Of a stretch of DNA of 10,613 nucleotides, positions 1 through 6,843 are shown piece by piece. Numbering within the stretch: the stretch's first letter is position 1; every line of letters starts with the position of its first letter. The notes beneath the pieces are model-generated. The model saw only the letters and a list, made by a program, of their open reading frames with translations, was not told where the DNA came from and searched no databases. This DNA comes from SIAJ01 sp036266155 (lineage in GTDB: Bacteria; Planctomycetota; Planctomycetia; Gemmatales; Gemmataceae). The stretch covers positions 1 through 10,613 of the forward strand of contig DATANR010000089.1 of assembly GCA_036266155.1 (NCBI GenBank), written 5' to 3'. Position numbers and translations under genes: made by a program.

Positions 1-56
1 CCGTCCAATGTCGCTCGTTCTTCATCGGTGAGCCGGACGATGTATTTCTTCTGCAT
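1..56 (-). CDS. IS630-like family transposase, N-terminal fragment (runs off window)
   Basis: The minus strand reads from an ATG at 56-54 into MQKKYIVRLTDEERATLD, which then leaves the window. I recognise this as the usual opening of IS630-family transposases common in planctomycetes, cyanobacteria and other bacteria (MQKKYIVRLTDEER...). The full protein would have an N-terminal HTH and a DDE catalytic domain; neither is visible here. A strong Shine-Dalgarno (GGAGGGG, complement of 64-70) sits 7 bases before the ATG and fixes the start. Only 18 codons are seen, so the family call rests on the N-terminal signature alone, and whether the transposase is intact is unknown. Confidence 0.7.
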   Translation of the reverse strand, partial: MQKKYIVRLTDEERATLD

Positions 57-102
57 GACAGCACCCCTCCTTGGTTGCTGCCATTTTGGTCAACTCCTCC
101 CA

Positions 103-129
103 CACACGCTACCCTAACTTCAGCGTGTG
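103..129. repeat. Inverted repeat (8-bp stem, 11-base loop) at the insertion-sequence end
   Basis: CACACGCT at 103-110 is the exact reverse complement of AGCGTGTG at 122-129, separated by 11 bases. It lies between the transposase RBS and the interrupted gene, so it is probably part of the terminal or subterminal structure of the insertion sequence (possible transposase binding site). It is not followed by a T-run, so it is not an obvious terminator. Confidence 0.5.
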
Positions 130-130
130 A

Positions 131-566
131 TAGAGCACTAGTTCCCGCTACCGTCTTCGCCCAGCCAGTGCCGCAGCCCGCGCGTCAGACGTCCGCGGCC
201 GTGCAGTACAACACCGTCCTCATTATCGCCACCGCGGATGGCGTGGCCGCCTACTCCTTCACCGACCGCGTCGACAAAGGGACCGAATACAAGTTTCGCT
301 TCCGACCCTCGGACGGCGGCAAGGAGCAGACGGGTGCCGGCAAAGTGTTCGAGCGCTACAAGGCTATCCAGGGTGCTAATGCGAACGACGTGACTTATGT
401 CTATGACGGCGGCGACCTCGACCTGAAAGCCGGACCGATCGAGATCCGCTGGTCGCGCGGCGGCGTCGACAGCGGATGGATTTACTTCGATCCCGACAAG
501 GTGCAGACGCACACCGCCAAGGCCGCGTTGTTCGACACGCTCGATCTCAAGCAATTTGCCAAATAG
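131..566 (+). pseudogene. Exported protein of unknown function, 5' end removed by insertion sequence
   Basis: An open frame ends at TAG 564-566. The readable protein starts near RALVPATVFAQPVPQP, which looks like the tail of a Sec signal peptide with a plausible cleavage after VFA. About 120 residues follow, with strand-rich segments such as NTVLIIATADGVAAYSF and a C-terminal half containing YVYDGGDLDL and RWSRGGVDSGWIYFDP. The frame extends left to a TTG at 75, but that lies in the insertion-sequence leader and would give a prefix lacking any positively charged n-region or hydrophobic core, so I do not accept it as the native start. The original start and hydrophobic core are probably on the far side of the insertion sequence. 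I do not recognise the family. Chance expression from an outward promoter in the element cannot be excluded. Confidence 0.6.
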
Positions 567-654
567 ATTCGTGACTTCCGTTGGATGCGACCGCTCCGCG
601 GCTGAACAAGAGTTGTCGTGTCGAATGAGAAGTGTCGTAATCTCCGCACTATTC

Positions 655-659
655 GGGAG
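655..659 (+). promoter_or_regulatory. Ribosome binding site deciding the start of the DUF4380-like gene
   Basis: GGGAG lies 7 bases before the ATG at 667. This supports 667 over the in-frame upstream codons TTG 556 (overlapping the previous gene) and ATG 625, and the 667 start gives a clean signal peptide. Confidence 0.5.
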
Positions 660-666
660 TCTCTCC

Positions 667-1659
667 ATGATGGCTCGTTTGCTTTCCGTCAGCATTGTCG
701 CTATCGCGATCGGACCGGCGCTGGGAGACGAGCCAACGGCAAGGGAGGTCGCGTTTCACGGTTACACGAAGGCCATCGAACTCAAGCTCGGCAACACACG
801 GGCAGTGCTCTGTCCGCAGGTCGGCGGCCGCGTACTCGAATTCTCGGTGAATGGCGTCGATGCGATGTATTTCGAAGAAGCCGAGAAGAAATGGCGCCCC
901 GGCAAGCCTGCGTTCAGCAGTGCCGGTCGATTTGATTATGGGCCCGAGTTGACCGTGATCCCCCATCCCAAAGCCTGGTCCGGTGAATGGACGGCCGAGA
1001 TTACCAAAACCAATTCCGTGAAGTTAACGGGCCCGCCAGAGGACGCCGGCATTCAACTGGTGCGCGAGTTCCGTCTCGTCCCGCACGATACCTTCGTCGG
1101 CTTGTCCTGCATGCAAACGATGATCAACGTCGCCAAGGAAACGCGCGAAGTTTGTCACTGGGGACGCTCGTTCTCGCCCGGCGGCGGCATCTGCGTAATT
1201 CCGCTCGGCGACCGACCGAGCCGGTTTCCAAGCAAGTTCGCGATGTACGAAGACAGCGCCATCATCAATGTAAAGGCAACCGATCCGCAGATCCGCGAGC
1301 GCGACGGCTTCCTTGAAATCCTGGCGCCGCCGCGCAAGCCGAAGCTCGGCTTCGAAACGTTTTCCGGCTGGCTGGCCTACGCGCTGCCAAACAACACCTT
1401 GTTCGTCAAACGATTTCCCACGTTCCCCGACCGTGTTTACAACGAAGCGGCCGGCCTGACGCTCTCAGTCTGGTATCCGACCGGCCCGCGTATTGAACTC
1501 GAACCGATCGGTCCCCGCGAGCGATTGAAGCCTGGCGAGTCGGCATCCTTCACCGAGGATTGGTGGCTGCTCAGCCATCCATTTCCCAAGGACGGGCAGC
1601 AGCTCGATCTGAAAGCGCTCGCGGCCCAGGTTGCCAAAGAGACGATGTTGACGAAGTAG
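667..1659 (+). CDS. Secreted DUF4380-like protein (galactose-mutarotase-type fold)
   Basis: This is a 330-residue protein starting at ATG 667 (a second ATG follows immediately). Residues 1 to about 20, MMARLLSVSIVAIAIGPALG, form a signal peptide with likely cleavage after ALG, so it is exported. The mature N-terminus carries LGNTRAVLCPQVGGRVLEF, the pattern of proteins annotated DUF4380 or aldose-1-epimerase-like, where a beta-strand is followed by P.xGGR. A central stretch (GPPEDAGIQLVREFRLVPHD) resembles the conserved middle strands, and CHWGRSF may line the sugar-binding face. These beta-supersandwich domains usually bind carbohydrate; I see no firm proof of catalysis. It stands alone, 100 bases after the disrupted gene and 130 bases before the sigma factor, with no overlap to suggest an operon. 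The fold call is from motif memory and moderate in certainty. Confidence 0.65.
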   Translation: MMARLLSVSIVAIAIGPALGDEPTAREVAFHGYTKAIELKLGNTRAVLCPQVGGRVLEFSVNGVDAMYFEEAEKKWRPGKPAFSSAGRFDYGPELTVIPHPKAWSGEWTAEITKTNSVKLTGPPEDAGIQLVREFRLVPHDTFVGLSCMQTMINVAKETREVCHWGRSFSPGGGICVIPLGDRPSRFPSKFAMYEDSAIINVKATDPQIRERDGFLEILAPPRKPKLGFETFSGWLAYALPNNTLFVKRFPTFPDRVYNEAAGLTLSVWYPTGPRIELEPIGPRERLKPGESASFTEDWWLLSHPFPKDGQQLDLKALAAQVAKETMLTK

Positions 1660-1789
1660 AGTGCCGTCGCACCGAACGGGACCGATCTGGATAGGTGACC
1701 GCTCCCGGAAAGCGGCAGGGAGAGCTTCCTCCCTCGACAACCGGCCTTCTCCCGGGGTACATTGACACCTTCCCCGTGGCCGATCGTTC

Positions 1790-2398
1790 ATGGACACGCC
1801 CTTCGACACCGTCGTGCTCAACGCCCTGCTCGCCCGTGCCCAGGCTGGCGACTCGGCTGCGCGCGACGATCTTCTTCGCCGTTGCTCGCGGCGGCTCGAA
1901 CTGCTCACGCGCAAGATGCTCCGCGACTTCCCGGCCGTGCGCCGGTGGGAAGAAACCGGCGACGTCTTTCAGAACGCGGCCGTGCGCCTGGTGCGGGCGT
2001 TGAATGCGGTCACGCCGACGAGCACGCGCGAGTTCTTCGGTCTGGCCGCCGAGCAGATTCGGCGGGAGCTGGTCGATCTCGCACGTCATTACCGCGGACC
2101 AGAGGGACTGGACCGCAACCTCGCCAATGCGCCGACACCCGACCTGTCCAGTCAGGCCGCGTTTGATCCACCGGCCCGGACCGTCGACGATCTCGATCGC
2201 TGGACGACGTTTCACGAGGCCGTTCATCGGCTGCCGTCTGAGGAGCGTGAAGTCTTTATGCTCACCTTCTATCACGGATGGAAACAGGCCGACATTGCCG
2301 CGCTGTTCCAGGTCGACGAACGCACGATTCGCCGCCGCTGGCAAGCGGCCTCAGTCCGTCTCGGCGAACAGCTCGGCGGCCGGCTGCCGGGATCGTGA
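1790..2398 (+). CDS. ECF-type RNA polymerase sigma factor (planctomycete kinase-linked type)
   Basis: This 202-residue sigma-70 family protein has only regions 2 and 4. Region 2 covers about residues 10-100: region 2.2 reads EETGDVFQNAAVRLVRAL (residues 54-71), equivalent to the usual DAEDLVQE-type polymerase-binding helix. Region 4 covers about 140-195: LPSEEREVFMLTFYHGWKQADIAALF (148-173) is followed by the recognition helix VDERTIRRRWQAASVRL. A linker rich in Pro and Asp (about 110-135) joins them. ATG 1790 is the first codon of the frame and no clear Shine-Dalgarno precedes it. The kinase gene begins 5 bases after the stop, and no zinc-binding or membrane anti-sigma gene is next to it. 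In planctomycetes several ECF groups are genetically linked to Ser/Thr kinases, so control by the kinase is likely but inferred. Confidence 0.9.
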   Translation: MDTPFDTVVLNALLARAQAGDSAARDDLLRRCSRRLELLTRKMLRDFPAVRRWEETGDVFQNAAVRLVRALNAVTPTSTREFFGLAAEQIRRELVDLARHYRGPEGLDRNLANAPTPDLSSQAAFDPPARTVDDLDRWTTFHEAVHRLPSEEREVFMLTFYHGWKQADIAALFQVDERTIRRRWQAASVRLGEQLGGRLPGS

Positions 2399-2403
2399 GC
2401 CCG

Positions 2404-5400
2404 ATGTCCACAACCAGCCAGCTCGATTCGCTCGTGTCCGCGTGGCAAACCGCGCGCGACGCCGGCCGCGAACCGTCGCCGGCTGAGTTGTGCCGCGATT
2501 GCCCCGACCTCGCGCCGAAGCTGGCCGAGCGCATCGCCCTCCTTCGGCAAATGAGCGGGCTGGCGAAGGACGACGAGACGGTCAGCAACCCCGTGCCCGC
2601 GACCCGGCCCGCGATGCCGATGCCGACGCGGATCGGCAAATACCACATTCTGATGCAACTCGGCCAGGGCGGGATGGGGGCCGTGTACTGGGCCGAAGAT
2701 GATCTGCTGCGCCGGCCGACGGCGATCAAGGTGTTGCGGCCCGACATTGCCGCGCGTCCCGGCGCCGTGAAGCGCTTCCTTCAGGAAGCCCGCGCGGCCG
2801 CGACGGTCGAGCACGAAGCGATCGTGCCCATCTGGCATGCCGACGAGGACAACGGCATCCCGTACCTCGCGATGCCGAAGTTGCGCGGCGCATCGCTGGC
2901 CGACCGCTTGGCACGCGGACGCTTGTCAACGGACGACGTCGTACGTGTTGCGCAGGACGTGGCGGCCGGTCTCGCCGCGGCCCACGCGGCGGGGCTCGTT
3001 CACCGCGACATCAAGCCGGGAAACATCTGGCTTGAACAGAAAGATGGCTCGACGACTTTCCAGCAAGCGCGCATTCTCGATTTCGGTTTGGCCCGTTTCG
3101 AGGACGAAGAGGCGTCGCGCCTGACCGGGACCGGCGACGTGCTGGGGACGCCCGCGTACATGGCGCCCGAGCAAGCGCGCGGCGAGGAGGTGGACGCACG
3201 GGCCGATCTCTTTAGCCTCGGCTGTGTGCTCTACCACGCCGCGACGGGCAATGCTCCGTTCCGCGGCACGACCGTGGTCGGCACTTTGCTCGCCGTCGCC
3301 CAGGACGAGGCGCCCGATCTGCGAACGCTGGCGCCGGAACTCCCGGTCCGCTTGAGCAACCTCATCGTGCGGCTCATGGAGAAGGAGCGCGATCAACGAC
3401 CCGCGAGCGCCGCGGAGATCACGCGTGTTCTCGCAACGCTCGACGAGCCGGACTCGACAACGCTTACCATAGCCGAGTGGGCGATGCCGAAGCATTCCAC
3501 GCCGCCGCCGGTGCCGGATCCCAAGCGACGATCGCGCTCCGGTCTTTTCATCAGCATCGTCGCTGCGGCGCTGGTCTTGCTTGTGGGAATCGGCACAGGG
3601 ATCTACGCGCTATCTCGGCCCAAGCAGTCCGACCCGGTCAGCCTGAACAATCCCGCTGGCCCCATCGAGCCGGGTGTTCCAACTCCAACACCAGCCGCGT
3701 CCACGGACTATTCGGATCTCGATCGCACGAAGATTCCGGAAGAAGAGTTGCATCCGCGCTGGCAGCCAGCGCAGCTCGTGGCGGTCGTCGGCGGACACGC
3801 GGGGCTGATCGGCCCCGTGGGCGATCAGACGCATGTCGCCATCAGTCCGGATGGCAAATGGATCGCCTGGTCGTCGCCGACGGGCACGCGCATCTGGGAC
3901 GCGGAGAAGCTCCAGTTACGCTATCGACATCCGCCCTCGCCGCCCGCGCTGGCGGCCTTCGCGCCCGACTCATTGCAAATCGTCGCTCCGTATTTCATGG
4001 TGTCGAAGTCGTCCGTCGGCGGGCAGCTTATCCATCTCAACGAAGAAATCCCTCGGCCCTGGCGCGGCATCGGCCTGCGCGAAGGGCCCGCGTTGACCGC
4101 GATCACTTTTTCGCGCGATGCCCGAACCATCGTGACGGGCACGGCGACCGGCGAAATCCGAGTGTGGGATGCCGGCGATCCCGCCATGTCCGCGCCCCGA
4201 TTGATTCCGCAAGCGGCTCAGGCGGATGCGATTCATCCCGTCCGGCAACTCACCTTTGCAAATAACGACCGGAAGTTGATTGCCCTGTGCCACGACGACA
4301 AATCGAACAAGTCGGTCGCGCACGGTTGGTCGATCTCCGTGCCCGACCCGCCGGACAAAGCGTGGACGGCGACCAGTCTCTTTGAAATACCGGTCGCGCC
4401 CGAGGTGCGCCGCATCGGCGTTCACCCGAATGGCAACAAGCTCTTCATTCCGGCTCCCGGCAAGACCGAATCGCGGCTGGCTTGCTGGGACGTCGCGCGC
4501 AGTGGCACTCCCACGGAGCCGATGTTCTCCGAGCGCGTGCCGGCCAACTGCATTGAAGCCAATTACCTGACCTCGTTCGGCGCGACCGCCCAGATTGTTC
4601 GCTTGTGGCTCGGGTACGGCCATTCATCCGGACTCTGGACACTCAGCACGAGCAAGAAGAAGGACTTCAGCCTGGCGCATGTGGGCGACGCCCCGCTGGA
4701 CACGCTGGCCATCACTCCGGAACAAGCCCGCCTGGTCGTTCTCGCGACCGACGGCCGCTTGACCGTTCAGAACGCCGCCGGCAAGGTGCTCGCGTTTGGC
4801 CCGCTTCCTGTCGCCGATCCGGATCATCCGCCGGTATTGGCCGGCAACCGCTTGTTCACGTTCGTGCCGACGCCTCAAGCGTGGGAAGTGCGCGGCGGGC
4901 AGTTTGTGCAGATTCCATTTCCAGGGGAATTGAAGACCGCACTCGGAGCGGTGAGCGGCTCGCCAGCCGTGTCGCGGTCGGGCAACGCGTTTGCCTGGCG
5001 CGTCGGCAACGATGTTCACGTTTACGAGATCGGTGCAGCGGGAATCCACAAAACTGCCTCGTTGACGACGACGAGCCCCGTCACCGCCTTCGCCTGGGGC
5101 GCTGACGACAAGTCGATCCGCACCCTTCATCGCGACGGTTCCGCGTGGGCATGGGATCTGTCGAAATCAGCTTCGGCCAAGTCGAAGGTTGGCACCCTGG
5201 CGCCGGCGATTCGCGATCGCGACCTGGCGTTGAATTCCGCCGGCCCGGACGTCTTCGTCGCGATGTCCGACCGCAAGCTCTATCGCTATAGCGTGACCGA
5301 TGCCAAGGCTGGCCCAGTCGAAATCTGCAAGGATGCCGGGCCGCGTGTCTGGCCTTCGCCGTCCGGTGATCGGTTGCTCACGGATGAAGGAATGGGTCTC

Positions 5401-5547
5401 GGCTTGTGGAACGCCAAGACGGGACAGCGCATCGGCTCGACGCTTGGCATGCCGGTGCGTCCGGCGGCCGTGCAATGGGCCGCGGACGAGCATCATGTCC
5501 TGATCACGCTCGACGGAATGCTCTACGTCTTGCGCCTCGGCGATTGA
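2404..5547 (+). CDS. Membrane-anchored Ser/Thr protein kinase with C-terminal WD40-like beta-propeller
   Basis: This 1047-residue Hanks-type kinase has an N-terminal helical segment (about 1-60, including SPAELCRDCPDLAPKLAERI) of the kind seen in planctomycete kinases. The catalytic domain spans about 77-345: glycine loop LGQGGMGAVY (86-95), lysine K109 in AIKV, catalytic loop HRDIKPGN (200-207), DFG at 226-228, and GTPAYMAPEQ (248-257). All catalytic residues are present, so it should be active. A basic stretch precedes one membrane helix at about 380-403 (GLFISIVAAALVLLVGIGTG), placing the kinase in the cytoplasm. The rest, about 430-1047, is strand-rich with propeller blade signatures (ISPDGKWIAW...IWD at 497-499, VWD 587-589, CWD 694-696, AWD 916-918, LWN 1001-1003). 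It is a probable ligand- or protein-binding sensor outside the cytoplasm. ATG 2404 is chosen over an upstream in-frame ATG at 2278 because the longer form would lie inside the sigma gene. Spacing of 5 bases to the sigma stop suggests translational coupling. Confidence 0.92.
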   Translation: MSTTSQLDSLVSAWQTARDAGREPSPAELCRDCPDLAPKLAERIALLRQMSGLAKDDETVSNPVPATRPAMPMPTRIGKYHILMQLGQGGMGAVYWAEDDLLRRPTAIKVLRPDIAARPGAVKRFLQEARAAATVEHEAIVPIWHADEDNGIPYLAMPKLRGASLADRLARGRLSTDDVVRVAQDVAAGLAAAHAAGLVHRDIKPGNIWLEQKDGSTTFQQARILDFGLARFEDEEASRLTGTGDVLGTPAYMAPEQARGEEVDARADLFSLGCVLYHAATGNAPFRGTTVVGTLLAVAQDEAPDLRTLAPELPVRLSNLIVRLMEKERDQRPASAAEITRVLATLDEPDSTTLTIAEWAMPKHSTPPPVPDPKRRSRSGLFISIVAAALVLLVGIGTGIYALSRPKQSDPVSLNNPAGPIEPGVPTPTPAASTDYSDLDRTKIPEEELHPRWQPAQLVAVVGGHAGLIGPVGDQTHVAISPDGKWIAWSSPTGTRIWDAEKLQLRYRHPPSPPALAAFAPDSLQIVAPYFMVSKSSVGGQLIHLNEEIPRPWRGIGLREGPALTAITFSRDARTIVTGTATGEIRVWDAGDPAMSAPRLIPQAAQADAIHPVRQLTFANNDRKLIALCHDDKSNKSVAHGWSISVPDPPDKAWTATSLFEIPVAPEVRRIGVHPNGNKLFIPAPGKTESRLACWDVARSGTPTEPMFSERVPANCIEANYLTSFGATAQIVRLWLGYGHSSGLWTLSTSKKKDFSLAHVGDAPLDTLAITPEQARLVVLATDGRLTVQNAAGKVLAFGPLPVADPDHPPVLAGNRLFTFVPTPQAWEVRGGQFVQIPFPGELKTALGAVSGSPAVSRSGNAFAWRVGNDVHVYEIGAAGIHKTASLTTTSPVTAFAWGADDKSIRTLHRDGSAWAWDLSKSASAKSKVGTLAPAIRDRDLALNSAGPDVFVAMSDRKLYRYSVTDAKAGPVEICKDAGPRVWPSPSGDRLLTDEGMGLGLWNAKTGQRIGSTLGMPVRPAAVQWAADEHHVLITLDGMLYVLRLGD

Positions 5548-6351
5548 CTACGGCGCCAGCACCTTGAGCGGCGCCTCGAACGTGGTGGTCTTCTTGGCGA
5601 TCGTATCCTCGACCGTGATCTTCAACTTGAAGTCGCCCGCCCGGTTCATCGTCGCCTGCCCGCCGAGCGTCGCCTGACGAGCTTCCGCCACCTTCGCGGG
5701 ATCGCTGAGATCGGCCCGAGCCTCCTGCGGCTTCGCACCAATGTCCTTGCCGTCCGCGTCGAGCACTTGCACGCGCATGACCAGCGAGACCTTCTTTTGC
5801 AAGCGGTCGAAGCCGATCGCCTTGAACTGATAGTGAAGCGTGTCGCCCGCCAGGAGCGTCAGCCCCGCCGGCACCGTCCCCGCGGCATCGTGGGAAAATC
5901 GCAGCGCCACGATTTGAAGTGCTCCCAACTTGAGTGTGAGCTTGCGCTCGAAATTGGCGGTCTCACCTGAAGTCTTATCGCGAACTGAGACGGCCAGCTT
6001 GTATTCACCTGGAACGGCCGTCTCGGGAAACGTGACAAATCCAAAAGTCTGAATCGTGTCGCCGCCAAGCGACAAGTCGGCGCGTCGGCCACCGGGCTTG
6101 GGGTCGTACACCGCTTTGCCCTCCGAATTGGTCAAGCGCACACCGACTTCCAGATCGGCCCTGCCCTCCTTGTCCGGCTTGATGCCCGCGACTTGATAGC
6201 GGACGCCATACTCGTCGAGCGGATACACGTCGTCCGATGTTCGCGCCGGCCCGAGCGGACCGTACGACGGCTGAACGTTGCGAATTTCCAACTTCGCGAA
6301 CGCGGACAATGGAAGGACAAGAACGAAGAAAATCGCAAGGCGCAGTATCAT
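5548..6351 (-). CDS. Secreted protein with beta-sandwich (Ig-like) domains, function unknown
   Basis: This 267-residue protein is on the minus strand. Residues 1-19, MILRLAIFFVLVLPLSAFA, are a clear signal peptide. The mature part looks like two Ig-like or fibronectin-like strand domains: the first (about 20-135) has GVRYQVAGIKPDKEGRADLE and ends in VPGEYKLAVSVRDKTSGE, and the second (about 140-267) ends in NRAGDFKLKITVEDTIAKK. The repeated pattern G(E/D)(Y/F)KL.(V/I)(S/T)V in both domains suggests an internal duplication. I know no enzymatic motif in it; a structural, adhesion or binding role is possible. ATG 6351 has AGAGGA (complement of 6358-6363) 6 bases upstream, which favours it over the longer frame to 6444. 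Its TAG stop touches the kinase TGA with no base between. It is divergent from the KGG protein gene. Confidence 0.7.
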   Translation of the reverse strand: MILRLAIFFVLVLPLSAFAKLEIRNVQPSYGPLGPARTSDDVYPLDEYGVRYQVAGIKPDKEGRADLEVGVRLTNSEGKAVYDPKPGGRRADLSLGGDTIQTFGFVTFPETAVPGEYKLAVSVRDKTSGETANFERKLTLKLGALQIVALRFSHDAAGTVPAGLTLLAGDTLHYQFKAIGFDRLQKKVSLVMRVQVLDADGKDIGAKPQEARADLSDPAKVAEARQATLGGQATMNRAGDFKLKITVEDTIAKKTTTFEAPLKVLAP

Positions 6352-6357
6352 GGTGGT

Positions 6358-6363
6358 TCCTCT
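6358..6363 (-). promoter_or_regulatory. Ribosome binding site for the beta-sandwich protein
   Basis: AGAGGA on the minus strand lies 6 bases before ATG 6351. With the signal peptide that begins there, it decides the start against the in-frame ATG at 6444. Confidence 0.5.
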
Positions 6364-6489
6364 GGCAACGGCGGCGTCAGTCAACGCCACCACCGTCCCA
6401 ATGGTATCCGGCCTTCGGGGCACTCGCCACTCAACTGACGGCATTGAGTTTGCACTCCATGACTGACGGTGTTGTGCCGTTCACCCAAT

Positions 6490-6495
6490 GGAGAA
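6490..6495 (+). promoter_or_regulatory. Ribosome binding site for the KGG-type protein
   Basis: GGAGAA lies 6 bases before ATG 6502, and the protein from 6502 (MPRGDKSSYTDKQ) matches the family's normal N-terminus. The in-frame codon at 6469 is therefore rejected as a start. Confidence 0.5.
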
Positions 6496-6501
6496 CCAAC
6501 C

Positions 6502-6804
6502 ATGCCTCGCGGAGACAAGTCGAGCTACACCGACAAGCAGAAACGTCAGGCCGAACACATTGAAGAAGGCTACGAGAAACGCGGCACGCCGAAGAAGGAA
6601 GCCGAACGTCGCGCCTGGGCCACCGTCAACAAGTCGACCGGCGGCGGCAAGAAGTCCGGCGGGGGCCGCGGCCATGCGGTGAGCAACGCGTCAGCCAAGA
6701 AGGGCGGCCGGCTCGGTGGACAGGCATCGGCCAATCGACCGGCGGCTGAGCGATCGCGCTCGGCCAAAAAGGCGGCGGCCACGCGCGCACGACGGGGCAG
6801 CTAA
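6502..6804 (+). CDS. Small basic KGG-repeat protein, often annotated 'plasmid stabilization protein'
   Basis: This is a 100-residue, very Lys/Arg-rich protein. Residues 1-44 (MPRGDKSSYTDKQKRQAEHI... to RRAWATVNK) match the conserved N-terminal block of a widespread small family that databases tend to label plasmid stabilization protein. The rest is low-complexity Gly/Lys/Ala: GGGKKSGGGRG, then KKGGRLGGQAS (a KGG motif like that of stress-induced proteins such as E. coli YciG), then a histone-H1-like tail SAKKAAATRARRGS. It should be cytoplasmic and could bind nucleic acid, but the plasmid role is an annotation habit, not shown. No toxin or partition partner is adjacent. GH17 starts 39 bases downstream on the same strand, so co-transcription is possible. 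Confidence 0.75.
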   Translation: MPRGDKSSYTDKQKRQAEHIEEGYEKRGTPKKEAERRAWATVNKSTGGGKKSGGGRGHAVSNASAKKGGRLGGQASANRPAAERSRSAKKAAATRARRGS

Positions 6805-6843
6805 CTCAGTTGGCCATGCCCATCGCCCATACAATTCGCCCGT

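Larger units (their letters stand above)
1..130 (-). mobile_element. Right-hand (transposase 5') end of an IS630-like insertion sequence
   Basis: This spans the transposase start and its untranslated leader up to a probable junction. IS630/Tc1-type elements insert at TA dinucleotides, and a TA lies at 131-132, directly after an inverted-repeat structure at 103-129. From about 132 onwards the reading frame of an exported protein runs uninterrupted, which suggests the element ends close to here. TA dinucleotides at 139-140 and 149-150 are alternative junctions. The other terminus lies outside the window, so the inverted terminal repeat cannot be confirmed. Confidence 0.5.
6352..6501. promoter_or_regulatory. 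Divergent intergenic region with a thrice-repeated TGACTGACG-like motif
   Basis: This 150-base region separates two divergent starts and should hold both promoters. TGACTGACG occurs at 6460-6468 on the plus strand and, exactly, on the minus strand (complement of 6375-6383). A near copy, AACTGACGG, is at 6433-6441. The two plus-strand copies share ACTGACGG and are 28 bases apart. This arrangement could be an operator for a shared regulator. No convincing -35/-10 pair was found by eye. Confidence 0.35.

Noticed and set aside
613..643. Possible sigma-70 promoter TTGTCG ... TAATCT before the DUF4380-like gene
   Set aside because: The spacer is 19 bases and both boxes are imperfect; not better than chance in this context.
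556..666. Extended N-terminus of the DUF4380-like protein (TTG 556 or ATG 625)
   Set aside because: ATG 667 has a better-placed GGGAG and begins a proper signal peptide; the TTG overlaps the previous gene.
1699..1734. Two small tandem hairpins (1699-1715 and 1717-1734) between the DUF4380-like gene and the sigma gene
   Set aside because: Stems are only 5 and 6 bp and no T-run follows, so a terminator cannot be supported.
1762..1767. Perfect TTGACA box ahead of the sigma gene
   Set aside because: No -10 element at the right distance and it is only 22 bases from the start codon.
2278..2403. Upstream in-frame ATG extending the kinase by 42 residues
   Set aside because: It lies wholly inside the sigma factor's region 4 and encodes an Arg/Pro-rich stretch unlike kinase N-termini; ATG 2404 gives the expected helical start.
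2926..3495. Minus-strand open frame of 189 codons inside the kinase gene
   Set aside because: It is antisense to the conserved kinase catalytic motifs; its composition is an artefact of high GC coding DNA.
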